Assembly: GCA_947627115.1 (NCBI GenBank)
Contig: CANQUQ010000002.1
Location: 1-64,000, forward strand
Length of the DNA: 64,000 nucleotides
Source: an uncultured Acetatifactor sp.
Lineage (GTDB): Bacteria; Bacillota; Clostridia; Lachnospirales; Lachnospiraceae
Reading direction: 5' to 3'
Part shown: positions 46,323-55,386 of the stretch, in pieces
How positions within the stretch are numbered: position 1 is the first letter of the stretch
How the letters are laid out: every line of letters starts with the position of its first letter
Program-made: the position numbers and the translations under genes
Notes under the pieces: model-generated
Database searches by the model: none
What the model saw: only the letters and a program-made list of their open reading frames with translations
What the model was told of the DNA's origin: nothing

Positions 46323-48370
46323 TATGCCGTCACCATCCCAACTGACTGTAATTCTACGTTAGATTCCACTTCGTTATAGGATATCACCACCAGATCCTTG
46401 TAATAATCCTCCGTCAACCGCTTGAAATACATCCTCACGATGGGAGAGGTGATGATAATAGGATTTTTTCCAAGGTTTATCAGCTTCTGTATCTCTTTTC
46501 CCACGGCATCGATGATCGCTTTGGACCGGCTGGGATCCAGATTCAGGAAAGCTCCGTTCTCCGTCTGCTTTATGCTGCCCATGATCTCCTGCTCCACCTT
46601 GGGATCCAGCGTCACGACGCTGGTCGTCTCATGAGGCGGAAAATACTTTGTGGAAATGGCTCTCTTCAGACTCTGCCGCACATACTCCGTGAGAATATCC
46701 GAATCCCGCGTGGACGGCGCATAATCCGCCAGGGTCTCCATGATCGTCAGCAGATCCCTGATGGAAATGCCCTCCTTGAGCAGATTCTGCAGCACCTTCT
46801 GCACTTCGCCGATGCCCAGCAGCTTGGGAACCAGCTCCTCCACCAGCGAGGGGTTCGTCTCCTTCAGATTGTTTATCAGATTCTGTACATCCTGGCGGGT
46901 CAGCAGCTCGGAGATGTACTGTCGGATGATCTCCGTCAGGTGCGTTGCGATAATGGAGGGCGGATCCACCACGGTATAGCCCAGGCTCTCAGCCCGCTCC
47001 CGCTGGCCCTCTGTGATCCAGATGGCAGGCAGGTGAAAGGAGGGCTCGAACGTAGGGATTCCCGTGATCTCCTCTTCCACATATCCGGGATTCATTGCCA
47101 TGTAGTGGTCGAAAAGTATCTCCCCCTCACTGACCTGTATCCCTTTGATCTTAATGATATACTGATTGGGATTCAGCTGTATATTGTCACGCAGACGGAT
47201 GATAGGCACCACGGTGCCCAGCTCCAGTGCGATCTGTCTTCGTATCATGACCACGCGGTCCAGCAGATCTCCGCCCTGGTTCACATCGGCCAGAGGGATA
47301 ATGCCGTATCCGAACTCCAGCTCGATGGGATCCACCTGAAGCAGACTGTTGACGTTTTCGGGCTGCCTGATCTCCTCGGCGGCGGCCTCCTCCGTGTCCA
47401 CCTCCGCCTCGATCTGAGCCGTCTCCAGGTTGCCCGCGATCATTCTGCCGCCGATGACGAACAGGAGCCCCATTCCCATAAAAAGGATGGTGTTCAGCGC
47501 AGTGGTGACGCCGAGAAAGGCCAGCGTGCCGCCCACCAGGTACATCACCTTGGGCACACCGAACATCTGCTTGATGATCGCCGGACCGAAATCGGCCTGT
47601 TTGCTTCCCTTGGTCACCAGAATACCGGTGGACAGTGATATCAGCAGCGAGGGAATCTGGCTCACAAGACCGTCACCGATGGTGAGGATTCCGTAATTCT
47701 GCAGCGCGGTGGCCGCGTCCATGTTCATACGCAAAATACCCATGGCCAGACCGCCCACAAGGTTGATCACCGTCAGCAGAAGACCTGCAATGGCATCTCC
47801 CTTTACGTATTTTACGGCACCGTCCATAGAGCCGAAGAAACTGGCTTCCAGCTGTATTTTCTCCCGCCTTGCCCTTGCCTCCTTGTCGTCGATGGCGCCG
47901 GTATTCAGATCGGCGTCGATGGCCATCTGCTTACCGGGCATAGCGTCCAGAGTGAACCGGGCCGTCACCTCCGCCACGCGCTCGGAGCCCTTGTTGATCA
48001 CAAGGAACTGGATCAGGATCAGGATCACAAAGATAATGGCGCCCACGATCAGGTCGCCGCCGCCCACGAACTCACCGAAGGTCCGCACGACGTTTCCTGA
48101 GGTGCCTGTGGTCAGGATCAGTCTGGTGGAGGAAACATTCATGGCCAGCCTGAATATGGTGGTGAACAGCAGTATCGTCGGAAAATAGGAGAGATCCAAC
48201 ACCTCCTGGGAGAACATGCACACAAAAAGGATGGTAAAGGAAATAGCGATGTTGAACGCCATGAACACATCCAGCACACCGGCCGGAAGAGACACGATCA
48301 GCATGATAAATGCAGTCAGGACATAGATCGCCACCAAGGCATCCGTTCGCTGAAGCTTTACCAGATTCAT
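46322..48370 (-). CDS. flhA: Flagellar export gate protein FlhA
   Basis: A 682-residue membrane protein of the type III export apparatus. Eight N-terminal helices (about 15-310) with the FHIPEP-family segment RFTLDAMPGKQMAIDADLNTG (about 140-160), and a large cytoplasmic domain (about 340-682) that docks export chaperones. Length typical. It follows flhB by about 110 bp, a gap filled by a 20-bp repeat. Confidence 0.97.
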   Translation of the reverse strand: MNLVKLQRTDALVAIYVLTAFIMLIVSLPAGVLDVFMAFNIAISFTILFVCMFSQEVLDLSYFPTILLFTTIFRLAMNVSSTRLILTTGTSGNVVRTFGEFVGGGDLIVGAIIFVILILIQFLVINKGSERVAEVTARFTLDAMPGKQMAIDADLNTGAIDDKEARARREKIQLEASFFGSMDGAVKYVKGDAIAGLLLTVINLVGGLAMGILRMNMDAATALQNYGILTIGDGLVSQIPSLLISLSTGILVTKGSKQADFGPAIIKQMFGVPKVMYLVGGTLAFLGVTTALNTILFMGMGLLFVIGGRMIAGNLETAQIEAEVDTEEAAAEEIRQPENVNSLLQVDPIELEFGYGIIPLADVNQGGDLLDRVVMIRRQIALELGTVVPIIRLRDNIQLNPNQYIIKIKGIQVSEGEILFDHYMAMNPGYVEEEITGIPTFEPSFHLPAIWITEGQRERAESLGYTVVDPPSIIATHLTEIIRQYISELLTRQDVQNLINNLKETNPSLVEELVPKLLGIGEVQKVLQNLLKEGISIRDLLTIMETLADYAPSTRDSDILTEYVRQSLKRAISTKYFPPHETTSVVTLDPKVEQEIMGSIKQTENGAFLNLDPSRSKAIIDAVGKEIQKLINLGKNPIIITSPIVRMYFKRLTEDYYKDLVVISYNEVESNVELQSVGMVTA

Positions 48371-48403
48371 ATGCCGTACCTCCCTTCCGAAAGATTTCTC
48401 TCA

Positions 48404-48485
48404 ATATTTTTCAGGTCCCCGTTCAATTCTCCAGGGCCCTGCTCAATTCTTCAGATTCCCGCTCAATTTTTCAGATTCCCGCTCA
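48404..48485 (-). repeat. Four degenerate 20-bp tandem repeats between flhB and flhA
   Basis: Units at about 48404-48425, 48426-48445, 48446-48465 and 48466-48485; the last two differ at one base (TTCAGATTCCCGCTCAA core) and earlier ones are more diverged. The array starts at the flhB stop codon and runs towards the flhA ribosome binding site, giving a 20-base period that is not a multiple of three. Confidence 0.8.
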
Positions 48486-49592
48486 AATCTTCCCCTGCAG
48501 ATGATATACGAACGCCAGTACCTCCGCGACCGCCTGATACAGCTCCGGCGGCACTGCCTGTCCCACATCCACATTGGCGTACAGCATTCTTGCCAGGGGT
48601 CTGTTCTCCACGATCTCTATGTGATTCTCCCTGGCCACATCCTTAATCCTCTGGGCCAGATAATCCTCGCCCTTGGCGATCACAAGCGGTGCATCCGCTA
48701 CCTTGGGGTCGTACTTGACGGCCACCGCATAGTGGGTGGGGTTGGTGATGACCACATCCGCCTGAGGCAGATCCTGCATCATACGGCGTCTGGAAGCCTC
48801 CCTCATCCTCTGCCGGATCTGTCCCTTGACCTGCGGATCTCCTTCCTGCTGCTTGTATTCCTCTTTGATCTCCTGCTTGGTCATCTTCATGTCGTTGCTG
48901 AACTTTACCCGCTGATAGATCAGATCCGCCAGGGCAATGATCATATACACGGCCGATACCCGAATGCCCAGATCCGTCACCGTCCGGACCGCGAGCTGAA
49001 GCCCCTGCATCAGCGATATGTCATACAGATTCAGGAGCAGTACCCATTTATCCTTGAGATAGTTGTAGCAAATGTATACGATCAGTCCGATCTTGGCCAG
49101 CGATTTGATCAGCTCTACGACCGCGTTCAGAGAAAATATCTTCTTGAATCCGCTGATGGGATTCAGCTTGTTGAATTTGGGCATCAGCGGCTTTAACGTG
49201 GGCTGCCATTTTACCTGGGCCACATCGCTGACAAAGGCCACCAGCAGCCCCACCAGCAGCACCGGCGCAATGATGATGACCACCTGGATCAGCATCTGCC
49301 GGTAGATCAAGGCCGTGTCGGTCTCCGGCATCATTCCCTGCCAGAACGTGGTCACCTCCGGGATCATATTGTAGACGCCGGAAAAGAGGGTCAGCATCTG
49401 CTCCCCCATGTTGCCTACCCAGAACCGCAGGATCAGAAAAATGGCTAAAAGTCCCAGACCGTTGGCAATTTCCCGGCTCTTGGCGACCTGCCCCTCCTTG
49501 CGGGCATCCTCCAGCTTTTTCTGGGTGGCGGGCTCCGTCTTTTCCCCGCCCTGACCTTCCTTTGCAAAAAATTGCAGGTCGTACCTTATCAT
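48483..49592 (-). CDS. flhB: Flagellar export protein FlhB with self-cleavage site
   Basis: A 369-residue membrane protein that switches export from hook to filament type. Four helices (about 30-225) and a C-terminal cytoplasmic domain with the self-cleavage motif NPTH (VVITNPTHYAVAVKYD). The ATG at 49592 overlaps the fliR stop by three bases (ATGA); a longer upstream frame is not homologous. The N-terminus (KTEPATQKKLEDARKEGQVAKS) is typical. Confidence 0.97.
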   Translation of the reverse strand: MIRYDLQFFAKEGQGGEKTEPATQKKLEDARKEGQVAKSREIANGLGLLAIFLILRFWVGNMGEQMLTLFSGVYNMIPEVTTFWQGMMPETDTALIYRQMLIQVVIIIAPVLLVGLLVAFVSDVAQVKWQPTLKPLMPKFNKLNPISGFKKIFSLNAVVELIKSLAKIGLIVYICYNYLKDKWVLLLNLYDISLMQGLQLAVRTVTDLGIRVSAVYMIIALADLIYQRVKFSNDMKMTKQEIKEEYKQQEGDPQVKGQIRQRMREASRRRMMQDLPQADVVITNPTHYAVAVKYDPKVADAPLVIAKGEDYLAQRIKDVARENHIEIVENRPLARMLYANVDVGQAVPPELYQAVAEVLAFVYHLQGKI

Positions 49593-50371
49593 GACATGCC
49601 CTCCACAAAAGACAGCATCATCTGCTTCATTTCCTGAAAAATAAATTCCGCCGTGGAAGGCAGCATGACCGTGGTAAAGAACAACACCGAAAGGCCCACC
49701 AATATCTTCAGCTGAATTCCCACCGCGAACATGTTCATTTGGGGCGATACCTTCACCAGAATGCCCAGGACCGTATTCAGCAGCAGCATCACGCAAAAGA
49801 TCGGCAGCACAATGCGAAAGCCTATGACGACATAATCCGTCAAAAACTCCACCATGGAATTTAACAGAGAGGAACCGTCGAACACCGCCCCATTCACGGG
49901 GATCAGAATAAAGCTGTCGGCCAGCGCTCCGAACAGATAGCGGTACATTCCCGTCGCCACCAGCATCATCATCAAGGTATACTGATAAAAGACGCCTGTA
50001 ATGCTGGAGGAGTCACGGGTGGCCGGATCCATCAAAGTCATCATGGAAAGTCCCGTCTCCATGTCCGCTATGGATCCCGCAAAGCTCACAATGGTAGAAC
50101 AGACCGTAGCTCCGAAGCCGAGAAGCAGGCCCGCCACGGCCTCCTTGATGATAATGACGGCATATTCCAGCACCGTGCTGTACTCCACGGCAGGTGCCGG
50201 GGTCAGAGTCTGATACAGGAGCATCGAAGTAAAAAAGCTGACCCCGATCTTCACCCGGTTCGGAGTATTCTGCAGGCTGAAAAAGGGTGCGATGAAGACA
50301 AAGCATGATACCCGCGTCAGTATCAGCAGAAAATATTCCAAATCGTACAAGGAAAAAGAATAGTTGATCAT
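49589..50371 (-). CDS. fliR: Flagellar export gate protein FliR
   Basis: A 260-residue membrane protein with about six helices, part of the FliP-FliQ-FliR export channel. Typical segments: VSCFVFIAPFFSLQNTPNRVKIG near the start and IVLPIFCVMLLLNTVLGIL ... SPQMNMFAVGIQLKI. It starts seven bases after fliQ and overlaps flhB. Confidence 0.96.
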   Translation of the reverse strand: MINYSFSLYDLEYFLLILTRVSCFVFIAPFFSLQNTPNRVKIGVSFFTSMLLYQTLTPAPAVEYSTVLEYAVIIIKEAVAGLLLGFGATVCSTIVSFAGSIADMETGLSMMTLMDPATRDSSSITGVFYQYTLMMMLVATGMYRYLFGALADSFILIPVNGAVFDGSSLLNSMVEFLTDYVVIGFRIVLPIFCVMLLLNTVLGILVKVSPQMNMFAVGIQLKILVGLSVLFFTTVMLPSTAEFIFQEMKQMMLSFVEGMS

Positions 50372-50378
50372 ATATGTG

Positions 50379-50651
50379 CTACCTGTGTATGTAGAGACTG
50401 AACTGAGACCACAGATTGCTCGTGTACTCGACCATGGAGCCCATCATCCAGGGCCCCAGGAGCACCAGGGCCAAAAATACTCCGATGATCTTCGGAACAA
50501 AGGTCAGGGTCTGCTCCTGAATGGATGTAACAGTCTGAAAAATACTGATGATCAGGCCGATGATCAGCGAGACCAGAAGTATAGGCAACGACACCTCAAT
50601 GATCAGGAACAGCGCGTCCCGCGCCATCTCGGATACGGCATCTACCGTCAT
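50379..50651 (-). CDS. fliQ: Flagellar export gate protein FliQ
   Basis: A 90-residue, two-helix subunit of the export channel (helices about 17-37 and 54-74; LIIGLIISIFQTVTSIQEQTLTFVPK is the family hairpin). GGGAGG lies eight bases upstream of the ATG at 50651. It follows fliP by 28 bp. Confidence 0.96.
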   Translation of the reverse strand: MTVDAVSEMARDALFLIIEVSLPILLVSLIIGLIISIFQTVTSIQEQTLTFVPKIIGVFLALVLLGPWMMGSMVEYTSNLWSQFSLYIHR

Positions 50652-50679
50652 TTGTCATCCTCCCTTTCTCATGCGTCCG

Positions 50680-51540
50680 TCAGTAAAATGTCTGTACCAG
50701 GTTGCCGATCACCAGCGCCCAGCCGTCCGCAAGTACGAACAGCAATATTTTGAAGGGCATGGAGATCGTGGTGGGCGGCAGCATCATCATACCCATGCTC
50801 ATCAGGGTCGACGCCACCACCATATCTATAACGATGAACGGAATATATATCATAAAGCCGATCCAGAATGCCACTCTCAGTTCGCTCACCATAAAGCTCG
50901 GAAGCAGAACGGACAGCGGAATGTCCTCGTTCCTGCCGGTCCACTCCTGCCCTGCGATGTCCATGAACAGCTGCACATCCTTGGTCTGAGTCTGCGGATA
51001 CATAAACTCCCGGAGCGGCTGGATCCCCCGCTCAAGAGCCTCATCCTGATCTATCTCGCCGGCCTCGAAGGGTTGTATGGCTTCCGTATTGATCTTCTCC
51101 ACTGTGGGCTGCATAATAAAAAAGGTCAGGATCAGTGCCAATCCGATCAGGACCTGATTGGGCGGTGCCGTCTGGGTATTGAGAGCGGCTCTCGTAAAAT
51201 GCAGCACGATGATGACTCTGGTAAAGGAGGTCATCATGATAATGATCGTCGGCGCCAGAGCGATCAGCGTCAGCGTCAGCAATATCCGCAGCGCGCCGTT
51301 GATGTCTCCGTTGTCCCCTCCCATAGTGATCGTAAAATAATTGCCGATATTGGGATCGTCCAGATCCTCCTGGGTCTCTGCGGTTCCGGGCGGGTCCAGC
51401 ACGGTGCTGGTCTGCGTATCGCCGGTCTCCAGACCGGTGGCAAAAACTGGTATCGAGTTTTGAATAGACAATATGCCCACCGTGACCAGCAGGCATATTA
51501 TCGTTATTATTCGCTTGAACTTAAGCTCATTGTTCTTCAT
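50680..51540 (-). CDS. fliP: Flagellar export gate protein FliP
   Basis: A 286-residue protein with a cleavable-type N-terminal hydrophobic segment (KFKRIITIICLLVTVGILS) and about four further helices. The MMTSFTRVIIVLHFTRAAL and PPNQVLIGLALILTFFIM blocks are diagnostic. The ATG at 51540 begins the signal sequence and overlaps the fliO 3' end by 14 bases; a longer frame is rejected. Core of the FliPQR pore. Confidence 0.96.
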   Translation of the reverse strand: MKNNELKFKRIITIICLLVTVGILSIQNSIPVFATGLETGDTQTSTVLDPPGTAETQEDLDDPNIGNYFTITMGGDNGDINGALRILLTLTLIALAPTIIIMMTSFTRVIIVLHFTRAALNTQTAPPNQVLIGLALILTFFIMQPTVEKINTEAIQPFEAGEIDQDEALERGIQPLREFMYPQTQTKDVQLFMDIAGQEWTGRNEDIPLSVLLPSFMVSELRVAFWIGFMIYIPFIVIDMVVASTLMSMGMMMLPPTTISMPFKILLFVLADGWALVIGNLVQTFY

Positions 51541-51913
51541 GTTCCCGGCTTTCCTCTTCAGTGCCAGTCTTCTTTTTGACTGCCTTGTCAAGAAACTCCT
51601 TAAAATTAAAGTTCCGTGCCGCACCGTCCAGCTTTAACTGCTCCTTCGGCACTTCTCCCAGCAGGGTGACCGTATCCTTACACACGGCTATGACGATATA
51701 GGTCTCCCCCACCCGCACTACCTGGATATACTTGCTGCCGGAAATGCGGCTGGTCTCGATCACCTGAATATTTTCGCCTGCACTCTGCTGTTTTTGATAG
51801 TTGGCGATCCATTTTGTAGTGGCCGCAGTGATGCCAAGCACCAGAACGAACACGAGCAGCACCGTAATAAGCTGGGCATAGCTTCCCACGCCCACCGTCA
51901 GCAGCAGCTCCAT
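51527..51913 (-). CDS. fliO: Flagellar biosynthesis protein FliO
   Basis: A 128-residue single-pass membrane protein that helps assemble FliP. One N-terminal helix (about 12-32), then a beta-rich cytoplasmic domain (about 48-90; IQVIETSRISGSKYIQVVRVGET) and a charged tail. Overlaps cheY by one base upstream and fliP by 14 bases downstream. Confidence 0.9.
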   Translation of the reverse strand: MELLLTVGVGSYAQLITVLLVFVLVLGITAATTKWIANYQKQQSAGENIQVIETSRISGSKYIQVVRVGETYIVIAVCKDTVTLLGEVPKEQLKLDGAARNFNFKEFLDKAVKKKTGTEEESREHEEQ

Positions 51914-52275
51914 CAGCCAACGACCTTCTTCACAGCCTCAAGAACGCGTTCTGCCTGAAAAGGCTTTACGATAAAGTCCTTCGCTCCGGCCTGAATAGAC
52001 TCAATGACCATGGCCTGCTGTCCCATTGCGGAACACATGATGACCTTCGCTCCCGCATCCGCCTTTTTAATCTCTTTCAGAGCCTGAATACCGTCCATCT
52101 CCGGCATGGTGATATCCATGAGAACAAGATCGGGGGTGACCTCCTTGTATTTTTCCAGAGCCTTCACACCGTTCTCTGCCTCACCCGCAACATTGTAGCC
52201 GTTCTTGGTCAGAATGTCCTTGATCATCATCCGCATGAACGCCGCATCATCGCAAATCAAAATATTTTTTGCCAT
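51913..52275 (-). CDS. cheY: Chemotaxis response regulator CheY
   Basis: A 120-residue single-domain receiver. Asp9-Asp10, phosphorylation site Asp54 (VLMDITMPEMDG), Ser82 in place of the more common Thr, and Lys104 (VKPF). CheY-P binds the FliM/FliY switch to bias rotation. It lies between fliY and fliO, the usual Firmicutes place. Confidence 0.96.
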   Translation of the reverse strand: MAKNILICDDAAFMRMMIKDILTKNGYNVAGEAENGVKALEKYKEVTPDLVLMDITMPEMDGIQALKEIKKADAGAKVIMCSAMGQQAMVIESIQAGAKDFIVKPFQAERVLEAVKKVVG

Positions 52276-52287
52276 TTAAATTTCCTC

Positions 52288-53766
52288 CTACTTGATGATT
52301 TCTGTTACTCTTATGCCGAAGCTCTCTTCTATCACAACTACTTCACCCTTGGCAACGAACTTTCCGTTTACCAAAACATCTATCGGTTCACCGGCGATCC
52401 GATCGAGCTCGATGATTGTGCCGGGGGCAAAATTAAGGATTTCCGAAATTGACTTGGTGGACCTTCCAAGCTCCACGGTCACCTCCAGCGGTACGTCCAT
52501 GATCAGTCCGATATTTTCCTGACCCTGAATGCCTCTGCCGTCGCCCGAAAAGCTCTGGAACTGAGCCGGCTGGACATTCACGTTCTGCTCCTGCTGGTTC
52601 ACTGGCATCCCCATCTGAGGCATTCCCATCTGGGGAGCCATCGCATTCATTCCCATCTGAGGACTCATGGCCATCTGGGGAGCCATCGCATTCATTCCCA
52701 TCTGAGGACTCATGGCCATCTGGGGAGCCATTCCCATCTGCGGCGCTCCCATCTGAGGCATTCCCATCTGCGGCGCTGCTCCCATCTGGGGAGCCATGCC
52801 CATCTGTGCCGCTCCCATCTGGGGGGCCATGCCCGCCTGGGGCATCCCCGTTTGGGGAGCCATATCTGCATTGGACGTTCCCGTCTGCATACCGCCCGTA
52901 TCCGCGGGCGCCGTTCCCGTCTGCGGCGGTTCTGTCGGTCCAGGATCTGCCTGCGCCTGTGCGGCTGGCGTCTGCTGCTGCGCCGCGGGCTGCTCCTGTA
53001 TGGCCGCCGTATCCTCCGTCTGATTCTTCAGGAAGGTATTTACAAGATGCCGGGCAAATTCCACAGGATACAGCTGCATGATGGTGCTGTCCACCAGATC
53101 TCCTATCTGCATCCGGAATGCCACTTTTACGAAAACACCGCCAAGGAAAGGAGCTATCTCATCTCCGCTCTTGAATTTTGCCAGATCAAGGAGCGAAGAG
53201 TCCGGCGGACTGATGTCTATTGTCTCCTTCAGCATCGTGGAGAGCGATGTGGCCGCAGATCCCATCATCTGATTCATGGCCTCGGAAATCGCGCTCAGAT
53301 GCAGTTCTCCAAGTTCATCCCCCGTGTTGGTGCCGTCGCCGCCCATCATCAGATCGGTGATGATCTTGACATCGTTTTCCTTCAGGACCAGTATATTGGT
53401 GCCGTCCAGCCCATGGGTATATTTGATCTGTACGAACACGCACGGCTTCTCGTAGTCAGCCAACAGACTCTTCCAAGTGACCAGCTCCACCGACGGTGTG
53501 GTAATATTCACTTTTCTGTTCACAAGAGAATACAGCGTCGTTGCAGAGGATCCCATGCTGATATTTGCCACTTCGCCGATAGCATCCTTCTCCACATCCG
53601 AAAGTATGCCTTGGGTATCGACATTTTCCGGGGGATCGCTTTCTGTCTGACTGCCGGATGCCCCGGAGACATCTTCTCCGGCGGAACCGGAATCCAGGTC
53701 TTCAGAGAGATCCATACCGCTCAGCAATGCGTTGATCTCGTCCTGGGACAGCATTCCTCCATCCAT
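52288..53766 (-). CDS. fliY: Flagellar switch/CheY-P phosphatase FliY with repeat-rich linker
   Basis: A 492-residue C-ring protein. An N-terminal peptide (LSQDEINALLSGMD) like FliM's CheY-binding tail, a CheC-like phosphatase domain with two motifs (EVANISMGSSATTLYSL, about 65-81, and SEAMNQMMGSAATSLSTML, about 160-178), and a C-terminal FliN domain (about 405-490; VPLEVTVELGRSTKSISEIL). Between them a linker of about 150 residues is first Q/P/A/T-rich, then a MGMPQMG/APQMG repeat rich in Met, Gly, Pro and Gln, far longer than usual, with an exact 45-bp tandem duplication. It starts three bases after fliM. Confidence 0.94.
   Translation of the reverse strand: MDGGMLSQDEINALLSGMDLSEDLDSGSAGEDVSGASGSQTESDPPENVDTQGILSDVEKDAIGEVANISMGSSATTLYSLVNRKVNITTPSVELVTWKSLLADYEKPCVFVQIKYTHGLDGTNILVLKENDVKIITDLMMGGDGTNTGDELGELHLSAISEAMNQMMGSAATSLSTMLKETIDISPPDSSLLDLAKFKSGDEIAPFLGGVFVKVAFRMQIGDLVDSTIMQLYPVEFARHLVNTFLKNQTEDTAAIQEQPAAQQQTPAAQAQADPGPTEPPQTGTAPADTGGMQTGTSNADMAPQTGMPQAGMAPQMGAAQMGMAPQMGAAPQMGMPQMGAPQMGMAPQMAMSPQMGMNAMAPQMAMSPQMGMNAMAPQMGMPQMGMPVNQQEQNVNVQPAQFQSFSGDGRGIQGQENIGLIMDVPLEVTVELGRSTKSISEILNFAPGTIIELDRIAGEPIDVLVNGKFVAKGEVVVIEESFGIRVTEIIK
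52636..52725 (-). repeat. Exact 45-bp tandem duplication inside fliY
   Basis: 52636-52680 is repeated without change at 52681-52725, encoding a 15-residue unit (PQMAMSPQMGMNAMA) twice. Shorter related units run through about 52600-52870. Confidence 0.9.
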
Positions 53767-53769
53767 TGT

Positions 53770-54750
53770 CTACTCCTCCTCTCTGATGACCGAAGTGATC
53801 CGAACCGCATAAGAATCCTTTTCGGCGCCGGGCAATGCGGTAAATTTTTTAATATTACCGACAAAAACATTCATATCGTCATCCACCTTTGAATCCAGCC
53901 GAATACAATCACCTACCTGCAGGTTCAGAAAATCATTGACGGAGATGGTGCTCTTTCCCAGCACGGCCCTGATCGGAATATCCACCTTGCGGATCAGGGA
54001 TTCGATATACATCTCATAATTTTCATCATGGCTTTCCTGCATGGTAGAAAACCAATATCTGGTGTTGAGTTTATCCATCACGTCCTCCAGCGTAAAGAAC
54101 GGAAGACATATATTCATAAAGCCCTCCACGTCACCGATCTTCATATTCAGTGTCACGATGGCTATCATGTCATTGGGCGCAATGACCTGTGCGAACTGCG
54201 GGTTCGTCTCCATCCGCTGCAGTACGGGCGAGATATCTATCACATTCTTCCAGGGATCCCTGAGCAGCTGAGTGAACATGACCAGTATCTTCTGAATGAT
54301 CGTCATCTCGATATCGGAGAAATCCCGGCTCTTTTCCAGCGGGACACCGCTTCCGCCCAGCATACGGTCCAACATGGCATAGCCCAGATTGGCCGCCAGA
54401 TCCACAATGATATTGCCGTTCAGCGGTGCAAAATTTATAATGCCCAGGATCACAGGGTTGGAAAGCGCGTTAGTGAACTCACTGAAGGTGACCGTCTCCG
54501 AGCTCGCCACCGTCACCTGCACATTCTTCCTCAGGTAGACCGGCAGGTTGGTGGAGACAAGTCTGCCGTAGTGTTCAAAAATCATTTCCAGAGTCCTTAG
54601 GTGCTCCTTGGAGAACTTTGTAGGGCGGCTGAAGTCATAGTCCTTGACCTGCTTTTCCTCGCTCTCCTGCATCTGGTCGACATCCAGTTCACCCGTCGAT
54701 AACGCCGCAAGTAAGCTGTCTATTTCGTTTTGGGATAAAACCTCGCCCAC
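53770..54750 (-). CDS. fliM: Flagellar motor switch protein FliM
   Basis: A 326-residue C-ring protein. N-terminal CheY-binding peptide (LSQNEIDSLLAAL), middle CheC-like domain (GGSG type motif LDRMLGGSGVPLEK, about 130-143) and a C-terminal FliN-like domain (about 250-326). The start is a GTG at 54750, eight bases after a perfect AGGAGGTG site. It lies between fliL and fliY. Confidence 0.96.
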   Translation of the reverse strand: MGEVLSQNEIDSLLAALSTGELDVDQMQESEEKQVKDYDFSRPTKFSKEHLRTLEMIFEHYGRLVSTNLPVYLRKNVQVTVASSETVTFSEFTNALSNPVILGIINFAPLNGNIIVDLAANLGYAMLDRMLGGSGVPLEKSRDFSDIEMTIIQKILVMFTQLLRDPWKNVIDISPVLQRMETNPQFAQVIAPNDMIAIVTLNMKIGDVEGFMNICLPFFTLEDVMDKLNTRYWFSTMQESHDENYEMYIESLIRKVDIPIRAVLGKSTISVNDFLNLQVGDCIRLDSKVDDDMNVFVGNIKKFTALPGAEKDSYAVRITSVIREEE

Positions 54751-54832
54751 AAAAGTTCACCTCCTTTTATTCGGAGTCTTTCACGCCGGCAGCCGCTCCC
54801 TCCGCAGCGGTGCCCGCCCCGTCAGCCGCGCC

Positions 54833-55360
54833 TCACATTGCCGAGCCGTACTTTACATTGCTGATGGCGATCCTGTATATAAAATCGGACTGGAACAGAT
54901 TCTGGACTGCCTCCAGGATCTCCTCCCTTATCCCTTCAAAGTTACTGCTGCACTCCGCTTTTGTATGTGCCGCAACTACATTTTCCACTGTGCTCCTGAT
55001 CATCATTTCATACTCGGCCAGAGTCTCGCCGGAGCCAAGCTTCTTGTAATCCTTGTTCTTGGTATCCATGGCAAGCGTCATGTCAAACACGATATATGCC
55101 TGCTCGCCGTTTTCGTCCGGCTTTAACAGTATCGTCAGCTCCTCCATGTTGTAGGTATCTGTCTGCGACAGAGGCACCTCCGTCTCCGCCGTCTCACCGC
55201 CCGGCTCGGTGAACTCAAGGTTCATCACCGTGGCAATGCTGGTGACCAGCTTTCCCGTTTTGGAATTGGTGCTGATCACGCTCACCATCATGACCGTGTT
55301 CAGTACGGTATTCATGATCAGCAGTGCCAGGATCAGCACGCTCAACAGATTCTTTTTCAT
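54833..55360 (-). CDS. fliL: Flagellar basal body-associated protein FliL
   Basis: A 175-residue protein with one N-terminal helix (about 5-27) and an extracytoplasmic domain that surrounds the stator in the FliL family. The family's conserved C-terminal block (ECSSNFEGIREEILEAVQN and the last strand YRIAISNVKYG) is complete. Immediately after its TGA stop the same frame stays open for 21 further codons, rich in Ala, Gly, Glu, to a TAA just before the fliM ribosome binding site. Confidence 0.9.
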   Translation of the reverse strand: MKKNLLSVLILALLIMNTVLNTVMMVSVISTNSKTGKLVTSIATVMNLEFTEPGGETAETEVPLSQTDTYNMEELTILLKPDENGEQAYIVFDMTLAMDTKNKDYKKLGSGETLAEYEMMIRSTVENVVAAHTKAECSSNFEGIREEILEAVQNLFQSDFIYRIAISNVKYGSAM

Positions 55361-55386
55361 ATTCCTTACACCCTCTTATCTCTCCG

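Noticed and set aside
48404..48485. The 20-bp repeats as a CRISPR array
   Set aside because: The units follow each other without spacers, the repeat is too short, and no cas genes are in the window.
54767..54835. Reading TGA as a sense codon in this genome
   Set aside because: TGA serves as stop in many tight overlaps here (for example ATGA junctions of fliR-flhB and the two permeases), so the code is standard.
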